Shown here: positions 12,118 through 31,200 of the stretch, piece by piece | Position numbering within the stretch: position 1 is the stretch's first letter | Layout of the letters: every line of letters starts with the position of its first letter | Assembly (NCBI RefSeq): GCF_045679555.1 | Contig: NC_092087.1 | Span: 84,846,447-84,910,446 of the forward strand | Reading direction: 5' to 3' | Length of the DNA stretch: 64,000 nt | From: Salvelinus alpinus | Taxonomy: Eukaryota; Chordata; Actinopteri; Salmoniformes; Salmonidae | Notes under the pieces: generated by a model | Databases searched by the model: none | What the model saw: only the letters and a program-made list of their open reading frames with translations | Told to the model about the DNA's origin: nothing | Position numbers and translations under genes: made by a program

Positions 12118-20140
<8,023 letters not shown>

Positions 20141-20545
20141 ATAAAGTTTAATCGAAAACATCTTGTGAAGAGTCATCCAACTCCCATTCTCTAACAGTTT
20201 ACTAAGTCTGATTGCCATGGTAACTTGTGTAGCATAATATGCAGCTCTGCATCCATATGTATCAAGCGTCCTGGAGTGGGAGTGCTGTGTGTGTGTGGTG
20301 GGGTGGAGGTGTTCAGAACTGTATCTTATTTCATTAACTCCTGTTATCCAGTAAACAATGAAGATGAATGTTTCAACAATACAAGGTGTGTATTCATGTA
20401 TTCAAAAGATCAATAAATTACATCCATTATCTGCTCAACAATGTCTGCTTATCACATATTTTATATCTATAATAATAATAATCTATTTTTATAAGGATCA
20501 TAGGCCTCTTGTAGAATTTGTTTGGTTTTAAAAGATGTCCACATA
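20141..20545 (+). terminator. 3' UTR and polyadenylation signals of the zinc-finger gene
   Basis: An AATAAA lies immediately after the stop codon (20141-20146, CTAAATAAAG). A second AATAAA at about 20411 (CAATAAATTA) would give a more usual 3' UTR of about 290 nt. From about 20430 to 20545 the sequence is AT-rich without recognised features. Confidence 0.55.
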
Positions 20546-21240
20546 TTTATTGTAAAACCCTTCACCAGGTTTTAGTGTAGCTGATGGGACATACGGAAGT
20601 ACAGAAGACATAGGACTATTATTGTGGTCAAATTATGTTGTTGCATTTATTTTAAAGGATTTTAATAGGGATATATCTTCACACTTTTCTTATTGTATTT
20701 TAAGTGTGCTCCAGAAAGATGAATGATGTGTTGGTTGTTAGGAAGAGGCATCATGGGGGCAGGAAGCCAGCTCTGCCCATCAGTACTTATAGGTCATGTC
20801 AACCACATACCTCACACTCTTCGGTTTTCTCGCTCTGGAAATACACTTGATAATATCTTATACCTTACCATTCTACTTTTTATTGGTGATTAGTTATGCG
20901 GAACGAACGCTTGCATGTAAATGTCATTGTCAAACACACATCTGGAATTTGGTTTCATGTTTTCTTCATTTGTTTTACATTGCTGATTGTATATTCATAT
21001 TTTTTCTTATATGTATTTTTAAAATGTTTAGTTGTTTTATGTAGAAGAGACCAGGATATATTGTTGGCCTGGGTCCCAATACTCAATGTTATAGTCCTGG
21101 TCCTGAGAATAGAGACCAGGATATGTTGTTGGCCTGGGTCCCAATACTCAGTGTTATAGTCCTGGTCCTGAGAATAGAGACCAGGATATGTTGTTGCCCT
21201 GTGTACCAATACTCAATGTTATAGTCCGTGGTCAGTGGTC
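20546..21240 (+). pseudogene. 5' flank copy of a CD22-like gene, with 65-bp tandem repeat
   Basis: 20570-20860 matches 25664-26030 (GTTGTTGCATTTATTTTAAA, then GGATTTTAATAGGGATAT, then AACTCACACTCTTC-like sequence), the flank of the intact CD22-like gene. At 21047-21226 there are three copies of a 65-bp unit (GAGACCAGGATATRTTGTTG start). A single related copy is at 27710-27760. This is the upstream end of a duplicated, decayed gene copy. Confidence 0.6.
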
Positions 21241-22265
21241 TGGCAGAATGCCACAAGCTCGTGACGCTCGTTCATGTGAGAGGTAGTTCTCGTTCCATTG
21301 CTTTTCTACAGACAAAGGAATTCTCCGGTTGGAACATTATTGAAGATTTATGTTAAAAACATCCTAAAGATTGATTCTATACATCGTTTGACATGTTTCT
21401 ACGGACTGTAACGGAACTTTTGGACTTTGTCTGGACCTAGTGCTCGAGCCTCATGAAGATGGATTACTGAGCTGAACGCGCTAAAAACAAGGAGGAATTT
21501 GGACATAAATTATGAACTTTATCGAACAAATCAAACATTTATTGTGGAACTGGGATTCATGGGAGTGCATTATGATGAAGATCATCAAAGGTAAGTGAAT
21601 ATTTATAATGCTATTTCTGACTAATGTTGACTCCAACATGGTGGATATTTCTTTTAGCTGGTTTGGTCTCTGAGCGCCGTACTCAGATTATTGCAGGTGT
21701 GCTTTTTCCGTAAAGTGTTTTTGAAATCTGACTCAGCGGTTGCATTAAGGAGAAGTCTATCTTTAATTCTGTGAATAACACTTGTATCTTTTATCAATGT
21801 TTATTATGAGTATTTCTGGAAATTAATGTGGCTCTCTGCAAAATCACCGGATGTTTTGGAAGCAAAACATTACTGAACGTAACGCGCCAATGTAAACTGA
21901 GATTTTTGGATATACATACATGCATTGTGTAACATTATTTCCTATGAGTGTCATCTGATGAAGATCATCAAAGGTTAGTGATTAATTTTATCTATATTTC
22001 TGCTTTTTGTGACTCCTATCTTTGGCTGGAAAAATGGCTGTGTGTGTTTTTGTGACTTGGCTCTGACCTAACATAATCATATGTTGTGCTTTCGCTGTAA
22101 AGCCTTTTTGAAATCGGACACGATGGGTAGATTAACAAGAAGTTTCTTTCATTTGGTGTATTGCAATTGTTAATGTGTGAAAGTTACATATTAAAAAAAT
22201 AATAATAATAATTGCGCGCTGCCTTTTCAGTGTAATGTTGTCGAGTGGTGCCGCTAGCGGAACCC
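21241..22265. repeat. Dispersed salmonid repeat (DNA-transposon-like)
   Basis: It carries an internal duplication (GATGAAGATCATCAAAGGT at 21579 and 21957) and ends with TGCCGCTAGCGGAACCCCTA and AGAAGTTTTAAA. I recognise this as a common salmonid interspersed sequence but cannot assign the superfamily with certainty. No coding capacity. Confidence 0.5.
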
Positions 22266-23489
22266 CTAGCCATAAGAAGTTTTAAACAGTCTTTGGTGGC
22301 AACCAATCTGCCAAATTAGCTGTTCGGATTCAATACACCCACTGATGTTGAGCCTCCCACTTGTTTCAGAACGCCCACTTCCAGACACAGTCCACGTATG
22401 CAGTGACCCATGACTCTGTGTGTCTCTCTCTCCAACAGAGAGTCCGCCTGATCCTAACAGTGACACATACACAGCTCTGAACATGAGGACCAGGTAACCA
22501 GAGTACGACCCCACAGCAAGTCTCTTGTGATGTAGGGAGTGAGTGACAAAGGGGCAGAGGAATCTGACACTGTCCTGTAGCACCACCTGTACTCTGACAA
22601 CTCCACCTACATCTGGTACAAGAACGGACAACGTCTTACCAACTCAAAGACCCAAGATAACTACCTGATCCTAGACCCAGTGAGGATGCAGGCAAATACT
22701 CCTGTACAGTAGAAGGACCTGAATGTCTCCGCTCTCCTGGACAGGAGTGTTGGAGTCAGTTGACTGAGAACTACAGTGGTCTGTGTGGAGATGGACTCAA
22801 TGACTGTGGTATTACTTCATTTTACTCTCTCCCATTAGGGTGACTCGAGTCCCTTGTATGACAACATCAGTGTAGCCTGGCGAAAGTAAACCCAGCACAG
22901 GACACAAAACTCATTTGGGTTTGTTAATTTTGTCAAAGCTTACATTTAAAATAGGATAATGTAAGGTGAAGTCACCATAAAGTAAAGTTCAGTCTAAATC
23001 ACCATCAAGTGAAAAAAATCTGTTAGTAAAGTACATAAAAACAATATGTACAATAAGTACAAAATGAAATGCAGAAACAGTAGTGGCTCTGCTTTCTTCA
23101 ACAAAAATACAAGAAAATACAAAGACCACAATGTTCACAGTTATAATGGACTTTCTAACGTTTCAAATGTCTGAGTACAAGATGTCCATCAACAAAAAGC
23201 TAAAATCCCTTCTGTCATCAATTACAATATGAATACTTACACGCTGTCCACGTGCTACCCTAACCCCACATAGAACAGTAGATCCTCATCTCTCCACAAC
23301 GTGGTTCTGAGAGCACTGGTATTCAGCTAGCAAGAAGCTAACATCCTCATGTCAATCTGAAAGTATCAACAGGATAACATGACCATCTGGCATTTAAATA
23401 TTACAAAACAAAACTCTTATACATTGCAGATGTAAAATATGATATACTTCGGTACGACAGTAAGATTAAAAAGTATTATTTACCCATCT

Positions 23490-25260
23490 CAAATCAAATG
23501 TAGTTGTATTGGTCACATACACATATTTAGCAGATGTTATTGCAGGTGTAACAAATGCTTGTGTTCCTAGCTCCAACAGTGCAGTAGTATCTAATAATTC
23601 ACAACAATACACAAATCTAAAAGTAAAAGAATGGAATTAAATAATAAATAAATATTAGGACAAGCAATGTCGTAGTGGCACTAAAATACAGTGGAATAGA
23701 ATACAGTATATACTGTTAGGTTCTTATTTTTCAGAGTAAATAACTCACGGACACTAGAGAAGCTTAACCAAGTTTAATTCTTCCCAAAGGGTCGTTACAG
23801 CTGTAATTCAGACCCCAAAAAATGTCACACAAGCACTGATATTTAACTATTTTTTCTTAGGCTGTGTCTCCTCCTACACAACCGAACAGCCAATGCATCC
23901 CTGTTGCTAGACAGAACCTTAGTGATATCTGTTCTTCCTCACTTCATCTGACCTGACCTCTACCCCAAAGTGCTCACTCCTCCCCAACTCAAGGCTGTCA
24001 TGGTTATTGATACCAGACTGTGTCTCTTCTCCTCCCAGAGGATCCCTGATGGCTAACAATAACATATCCTGACACAATGGAAACGTTATACATTACCCTC
24101 TCTCCCTCAGTGACATATCCTGACACAATGTAAACATTATACATTACCCTCTCTCCCTCAGTGACATATCCTGACACAATGTAAACGTTATACATTACCC
24201 TCTCTCCCTCAGTGACATTGTTTGTATCTAAGATCTCCACCCATCTCCCCTTATCAATGCCTGCCACATGTAATCGCTTCCCTGCACTCAACACATTCCA
24301 AGCTTAGTTGCAGCCATTATATACCTTCCTCCTATAACCCTTAGCTTCTGGTGTAGACCCTCAACCTTAGCACTCCATCAGTGACATGAATAAGTAACAT
24401 TTCATATTCTCAGAACCCAACAATACATATGAAATGAGTAAAGCAGTACAGTATGTAAACATTATTAAAGTGACTAGTGTTCCATTATTAAATTGACCAG
24501 TGATTTCATGTCTATATAGGGCAACAGCCTCTAAGGTGCAGGGTTGAGTAACCGGGTGGTAGCCAGCTAGTGATGGCTATTTAACAGTGATGGCCTTGAG
24601 GTAGAAGCTGTTTTTCAGTTTCTCGGTCCCAGCTTTAATGCACCTGTACTGACCTCACCTTCTGGATGGTAGCGGGGTGAACAGGCCGTGGCTCGGGTGG
24701 TTGATGTCCTTGATGATCTTTTTGGCCTTCCTGTGGCATCGGGTGCTGTAGATGTCCTGGAGGGCAGGCAGTGGGACCCCGGTGATGCGTTGGGCAGACC
24801 GCACCACCCTCTGGAGAGCCCTGCGGTTGCGGGCAGTGCAGTTGCCGTACCAGGTGGTGATACAGCCCAACAGGATACTCTCAATTGTGCATCTGTAAAA
24901 GTTTGTGAGGGTCTTAGGTACAAAGCTGAATTTCTTCAGCCTCCTGAGGTTGATGAGGCGCTGTTGCGTGATTCCGTGAAACAGATTATGTTACAGACCC
25001 TGATGTCCCTCTGGAAGGAGATTTTCACCCTGAGCTCATCTACTTTATTGTCCAGAGACTGAAAATTAGTGAGTAATATACTTGGAAGCGGTGGAGGGTG
25101 TGCACGCCTCCTGAGTCTGACTAGATGTCCACTCCGAATAACTCTTCTCCGCTGGCGTCATCTTGGAGCAGCCTCTGGGATAAGTTAAATTGCCCTGGGG
25201 GGTACGAACAAAGGATCCAATTCGGGAAAGTCGTATTCCTGGTTATAATGCTGGTGAGTT
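23490..25260 (-). mobile_element. LINE pieces (3' UTR, RT C-terminus, ORF1-like region), antisense
   Basis: On the minus strand, 24655-24870 reads ITTWYGNCTARNRRALQRVV and later CHRKAKKIIKDINHPSH, the C-terminal region of the LINE type also present at 35.3-36.6 kb. 23490-23709 and 24427-24600 are its 3' untranslated part, interrupted by an LTR. 24985-25260 looks like a 5' region of a LINE (antisense). The pieces lie inside the decayed CD22-like copy. Confidence 0.65.
23714..24422. mobile_element. Solo LTR, 709 bp, with 4-bp target duplication
   Basis: It starts TGTTAGGTTC and ends GAACCCAACA (9 of 10 inverted), with ATAC on both sides (23710-23713, 24423-24426). A tandem unit of about 51 bp (TGACATATCCTGACACAATG start) repeats three times near 24060-24215. 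It is inserted into a LINE fragment. Confidence 0.75.
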
Positions 25261-25654
25261 ACATTGGACCCATAATAAGTAACATTGGACCCATAATGGA
25301 TTACAACAGCTCTCCAATGTAATTGCTTGCTCTCGCTCTTACACAATGTGCAGGCGCAATCCCATAACACCTTGTACACATTATTTACTGATCTCTTAAA
25401 TGGACAGTGTCATCTAGTGGATAGAAATGAATACAGCAATGTGTTTTAACCACCTGGCTACATCAGGCCATGACCCCTACTGCAGCAAAGAGAGTGGACA
25501 CAGGCGAGCAGGATGATGTTCACTACACAGGCATCCACCACAGAAACCAGGAAGTGCCTGTCTGTTGCAAAATAGACTGTTTTTGAGAAACATTGATGGC
25601 TGTTGTGTTGTTGAGATGCCAGTAGAGAGCGCTGTAGTACAGTCCACTGGAAAC

Positions 25655-26080
25655 AAAATGTTTTAGTGTAGCTGGTGAGACATACAGAAGTGCAGAGAAA
25701 CTATAGGCCTATTGGTATGGTCCAATTATGTTGTTGCATTTATTTTAAAGGATTTTAATAGGGATATTTTCCAACTTTCCTTACAGTATAGTACGTGTTC
25801 TCCAAAAAGATGTTCACATGTTGTTTATAAGCACTTCAGTGACGTGTCGGTTGTCAGGAAGACGCATCATGAGGACAGGAAGTCAGCTGTGCATCAACAT
25901 CTTAGCCCCTCAGTACATCTAGTTGGTGTCAGCCACAGAACTCACACTCTTCTGTTTCACATGGCCAGTATAAAGTCTACTACCAAACTCCTCTCTTCAC
26001 TCTGTAAGTACCTTTTACATTACCATTCTACTTTTTCTTGGTGATTTGTTCTGCAGAATGAACATACTCGGTGTAGACGG
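25655..26080 (+). promoter_or_regulatory. Probable 5' flank and untranslated leader exon of the CD22-like gene
   Basis: A duplicated block (see 20546-21240) ends in CTCTTCACTCT|GTAAGTA at 26003, a strong donor. A shorter related block at about 27600-27631 also ends TTCACTCT|GTAAGTA. Either could be an untranslated first exon spliced to the start-codon exon, whose acceptor (ACTGCAG) ends at 28234. The start of transcription is not visible. Confidence 0.4.
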
Positions 26081-26248
26081 TCTTAAAAAGGAAGTATAGT
26101 TCTGTATCAGCTACTTGTGTCCTGACCCATGTTCCCTCTAATGTTTTGGGGCACTGAGCAAATTTTAGGTCTTGTGAGTGGAAACTTGAACATAGTGTGC
26201 AACTTCCAGCACGCATTTACAGTGAACACTGAGGCTTTACCCTTACAG

Positions 26249-26588
26249 TTACAGACCAAGTACAATATTAATTAATTAATGTCAAGCCTTTCATGAGGTA
26301 AAAACACTTTTAAAAGTCTCATGTAATGTAGGCCCGCGTTGAACACCACATATAGCCTACTAGATGGCTATTGTGGTTATTGGAGCATAAAGTAATCCTA
26401 CCAACAAAACCAATGGACCAAATCACATAACATTTTCACATGGAAATAGATTTTAATTTCTATGATATAGCCTACAGTAGCCTATATGTGGTGTTCAATG
26501 CAGGACTACATTGCATGAGACTTTTAAAAATGTTTTTACCTTATGAAAGGCTTGACATTAATTAATTAATATTGTACTTGGTTTGTAA
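26249..26588. repeat. Large inverted repeat, arms about 112 bp
   Basis: 26249-26360 is the reverse complement, with few mismatches, of 26477-26588. Both arms carry ATTAATTAATT, AAGCCTTTCAT/ATGAAAGGCTT and GTTCAA-/-TTGAAC type landmarks around ACCACATATA. The spacer is about 116 bp. Transcribed from either strand it would form a long hairpin. It is probably a foldback element. Confidence 0.85.
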
Positions 26589-26773
26589 CACCATGGGCCA
26601 AAGCTAACTGTAAATTGCATTGTGTTGCAAGAAACCACGTACAAAAATAAAATGTATTATTATTACCGTACAGAGAATTAGACATTGTAGGCTACCCCTC
26701 TGCCTATTGGCTTATTTGCATATTCCAGGCTGTCTCAAAATACAATACTGACCCTTAAATTAAGGCTGGCTTT

Positions 26774-27280
26774 TTAACCTCTACGGGATCGGTGGGGCGG
26801 TTGAGCTAATGTGATTAGCATGACATTTTAAGTAACAAAACATTTTCCCAGGACATAGACATATCTGATATGTGCAGAAAGCTTAAATTCTTCTTAATCT
26901 AACTGCACTGTCCAATTTACAGTAGCTATTACAGTGAAATAATACCATGCTATTGTTTGAGCAGAGTGCACAGTTATGAACTTGAAAATGTATTAATAAA
27001 CCAATTGGGCACATTTGGGCAGTCTTGATACAAGACTGGCCAAATGATACAAGACTGCCCCCCCAGAAATGCATGCTTTTGTCTTTGTATTGTCTTTTAC
27101 CAGATCTTTACCATTTTACCAGATTTACATTTCCACAAATTTCAAAGTGTTTCCTTTCAAATGGTATCAAGAATATGCATATACTTGCTTCAGGTCCTGA
27201 GCTACAGGCAAATAGATTTGGTATGTCATTTTAGGCGAAAATTGAAAAAAAGGATCTGATCCTTAAGAGGTTTTAAAGAC
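26774..27280. mobile_element. piggyBac-like miniature element
   Basis: It begins TTAACCTCTACGGG and ends CTTAAGAGGTTTTAA; the ends are inverted (AACCTCT / AGAGGTT) and TTAA-type sequence borders both sides. No transposase is encoded. The open frames inside are short and unconvincing. Confidence 0.55.
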
Positions 27281-27791
27281 CTCTTGAAGTGTAGCCTACA
27301 CGTTTTGTGCTCTTGTAGCAAGCAGTAACATTGCTGACCTATACTTATCTATAACTGGGCTAATAACTCGCTAACTAGTAAAGAATATCAACAAATGTGC
27401 ACATGTGCGGCTCTGTGCTCTGATCTGCTACTCCTGCCAATATACTTCTACTCAATTGCGCTCTGGATCAGCCTACAACAAAATCTCTGACTTAAGATTC
27501 GTTTTGGTCTGTTGCATTGAAAAGGGCCTGATTATAATGTTTATTCGAGCACATAAAATAGTTTATCTATATAGTAATGCACTGCTAGCTAGTAAGTCGA
27601 TTTACTGTACAATACCCATTCACTTCACTCTGTAAGTACACTTGATAATATCTTGAAACATTGTGTTTAATCGTATGTTTTTAGTGATAAACTATATATT
27701 CTGATAATGATAGGACCCTTGGTCTCAATGCTATAGTCAGGGTTCTGAGAATAAAACAGATTCAGACCAATACATTAATAATCATGCTGTG
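27281..27791 (+). other. CD22-like gene 5' region, mostly unassigned
   Basis: Contains the second leader-like block (about 27600-27660; donor at 27632) and one diverged copy of the 65-bp unit (27710-27760). Nothing else recognised. Confidence 0.4.
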
Positions 27792-28152
27792 TGTCACGAC
27801 TTCCGCCGAAGTCAGCTCCTCTCCTTGTTTCGGGCGGCGTTCGGAGTCACCGGCTTTCTAGCCATCACCGCTCCATTTTTCTTATTTCCATTTGTTTTGT
27901 CTTGTTCCATACACACCTGGTTTTCTTTCCCTAATCACATTGCATGTATTTAGTCCTCTGTTCCCCTCAATGTCTTTGTGTGAAATTGTTGTATGTTATG
28001 TGGGTATTTACCACGCACCTATTTTTTTTGTTCATGTTTTGGGCACGTTTATTGTATTCTGTGCTGTCGTTTTGTGATCGGAATAAAAGTGCGCCTGTTA
28101 CTACATGCTACTTTCCTGCACCTGACTTCGTCTCCCTTACACACCCGTAACA
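27792..28152 (+). mobile_element. Solo LTR, 361 bp, family B
   Basis: It begins TGTCACGACTTCCGCC, ends CACCCGTAACA, and has the 5-bp target duplication CTGTG (27787-27791, 28153-28157). An AATAAA lies near 28082. It sits upstream of the start-codon exon of the CD22-like gene, in the probable leader intron. Confidence 0.8.
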
Positions 28153-28249
28153 CTGTGTGCTAAGTATCAGGTGTAGTTATTTCACCAGTTATCAAGTGTT
28201 TTAGTTGTCTACCTTTATGTGTCTAAGACTGCAGGGAGGAAGACAAACA

Positions 28250-31200
28250 ATGGCCTTGAGAACAGCAGGAAGTGTGTTGGTGGTCTGTCTCTGGTCTGTG
28301 GCAGGTATGGGCTCATTCATTGGTTACCCTCTTTCTCTGTATTGTTCAATCTACATATAGTGCCTTCAGAAAGTATTCACACCCCTTGACTATTTTCCAC
28401 ATTTTGTTGTCACAGCCTGAATTTAAAATGGATTACATGTAGATTTTGTGTCATTGTCCTACACACGATACCCCATCATTTCAAAGTGGAATTATGTTTT
28501 TAGAAAGTTTTACAAATTAATAAAAAATGAAAAGCTGAAATGTCTTGTGTCTAAGTATTCAACCCCTTTGTTATGGAAAGCATAAATATGTTCAGGAGTA
28601 AAAATGTGCATAAGTCGCATAAGTTGCATGGACTCACTCTGTGTGCAATAATAGTGTTTAACATGATTTTTGAATGACTACCTCATCTCTGTACCCCACA
28701 CATACAATTCATTATCTGTAAGGTCCCTCAGTCGAACACGGAATTTCAAACACACTGAATTACAAACACAGATTCAACTACAAAGACCAGGGAGGCTTTC
28801 CAATGCCTCGCAAAGAAGGGCACCTATTGGTAGCTGGAAAAAAAGACAAATAAATGGAATATCCCTTTGAGTGTGGTGAAGTTATTAATTACACTTTGGA
28901 TTGTGTATCAATATACCCAGTCACTATAAGCGTCCTTCCTAACTCAATTGCCGGAGAGGAAGGAAACTGCTCAGGGATTTCAACATGAGCTAATGGTGAC
29001 TTTAAAACAGTTAGAGTATAATGGTTGTGATTGGAGAAAACTGGGGATGGATCAACAACATTGTAGTTAATCTAAAATACTAACCTAAATTGACAGAGTG
29101 ATAAGAAGGAAGCCTGAAAGGAATAAAAAATATTTCAAAATATACATCCTGTTTGCAATAAGGTACTAAAGTAAAACTGCAAAACAAATGTGGCAAAGAA
29201 ATGTACTTTGTTCTGAATACAAAGCGTTATGTTTGGGGCAAATCCAACACAACACATCACTGAGTAACACTTGTGGTGGAGTCTAGGGATATGGCTTTTG
29301 CTCTTCTGTTCGGGGATTTATATATATATATTGTTTTACTTTTACCACTTTATCTCCGCAATACGTAGTTAGTCTTGTCCCATTGCTGCAACTTCCATAC
29401 GGACTCCGGAGAGGCGAAGGTCGAGAGCCATGCGTTCCCCCGAAACACACACAACCCTGCCCAGCCGCACTGCTGCTTTGTTCAGTGACTTTCCAAGACC
29501 ACTATGAGCCCGGTGACGTCACGGCCGGCTGAAAGGACCTGGGGAGAGGTGGCGCGAGTGAGTGCGTAGGCGGGTGTGTTGCAGAAGGAGGTGAACGATA
29601 ACGAGTAGAGAGGAGCCGAATTCAGAAGGTAACATAAATTGGAGTAAGAGGACGTACTATATCTGGAAGAGAATGTTCCATACCACAGAATGACTGCCAT
29701 TTCTGCCTTCGGGATTAACGTAAATTCAATCGATGGAGATAGCTACCACTAAAGTTACCAGCCAGAGTGATGTTAGCTAGTTACCCACCGGAGTGATGGA
29801 CTTCAACTAATTGTTACCGACATCAGAATAGAGCTGTGAGTTGAAGTGATTTAGTTATATACAATTCCCGTGGAAGTAATTGAACTTTCTGTTTAGGTCC
29901 TGAAAGAAGAGGACGTCTAAAGTTGTGGACTTTTCATTTAGGGCTAGTTAACCATTCAAAGCTGTGACAACGTTGCACACTAACGTTACTTTAGTCCCTG
30001 CCAGCCCTCCTACAGACTCCATGAACACAGTAACGGGTGTTATTCTTTATTTTTGTTTGTTATTGTGATATCTGAGATAAATGCTGTAAAACTGCTAGAT
30101 TGTATTGCTATGTTTTCATTGGTTGTCTTCATGTGCACGTGAGGTAGGTTACTACAGTAGGCTATTCTGTGAAATTGTATCTGTGTTGCCTAAAACTGAC
30201 AATATTTTGATTATTTTAAAGCAGAACTGTCTTTTCATTACTACTGCCTTGGAGTATGGGGCCTAACCTGTTTTAGGTATTGCTGGTTAATGCTGCATGA
30301 TTGTGTTATTGTCTGTACGTTTGTTTATGTGTAACTCTGTTGTTTATGTCGCATGGTTTTGTCTTGGTTTTGTCTTGTCTTGTAAATGAGAACTTGTTCT
30401 CAACTGACCTACATGGTTAAATAAAAATGATATTAAACAATCTGAGGGGCTGCTTACAGTGGGTTATTTGTAACTTTTCACCCTATACTATTAGGAAGGG
30501 TGCCATTACTACTAAGTACTGTGGTGAGGTTAAATGTGTTGGGCAACAGGGACACAGCTCTGTTTGTTACTCAACCTCCCAAGGCTGATCTGAGAGAAAC
30601 TTGTCTAACAATGATTAACAAACAATTTGGCAGAGCTTGAAGATAAAAAAAAAAAATATATATAATGTGCAAATTGTACAATCCTGGTATGCTAAGCTCT
30701 TAGACTTACCTAGAAAGACTCACATCTGTAATCACTGGCAAAAGTTCTGCAACAAAGTATTGACTCGGGGGTGTGAATACTTATGTAAATGAGATATTTC
30801 TCTTTCATTTTCAATAAATTTGCAAATATTTAAAAAAACATGTTTTCATTTTCATTATGGGGTATTGTGTGTAGATAGGTGAGGGGGGGGAAAATCTAGT
30901 TAATCCATGTACAATGTTGTTTAACAGCCTAAAATGTGGAATAAGTCCAGGGGTATGAATACTTTCTGAAGGCACTGTATTTATCTACCTACAGTACACT
31001 AGACTAATAACCAAGGCAAGCTAGCTTTACCATAGACCTACATACACAATTCAAAAATGTCATAAAACAATTAAGGATAAGTCTTTCACACCTCACTGAG
31101 TGACACTTCTCTATGGATTCTAATGACACTCAAATCAGCAACTACGGCAACAAAGTGTGGACAAAAAAGCCAAGTTCTGGTGTCTCCCACCAACGCAGTG

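Larger units (their letters stand above)
22430..25600 (+). pseudogene. Decayed and scrambled CD22-like gene copy
   Basis: Three pieces remain. (1) 22440-22495: cytoplasmic exon-like PDPNSDTYTALNMRT between acceptor CTCCAACAG and donor GTAACC. (2) 22580-22745: C2-type Ig remnant (STYIWYKNGQRL, then EDAGKYSC) with deletions. (3) 22845-22890 plus 25468-25560: the two halves of a last cytoplasmic exon (SSPLYDNISV; then MTPTAAKRVDTGEQDDVHY) that correspond to 34529-34700 in the intact gene. About 2.6 kb of other sequence, including LINE and LTR insertions, separates the halves. The order (cytoplasmic exon before Ig exon) shows rearrangement. No intact product is possible. Confidence 0.7.
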
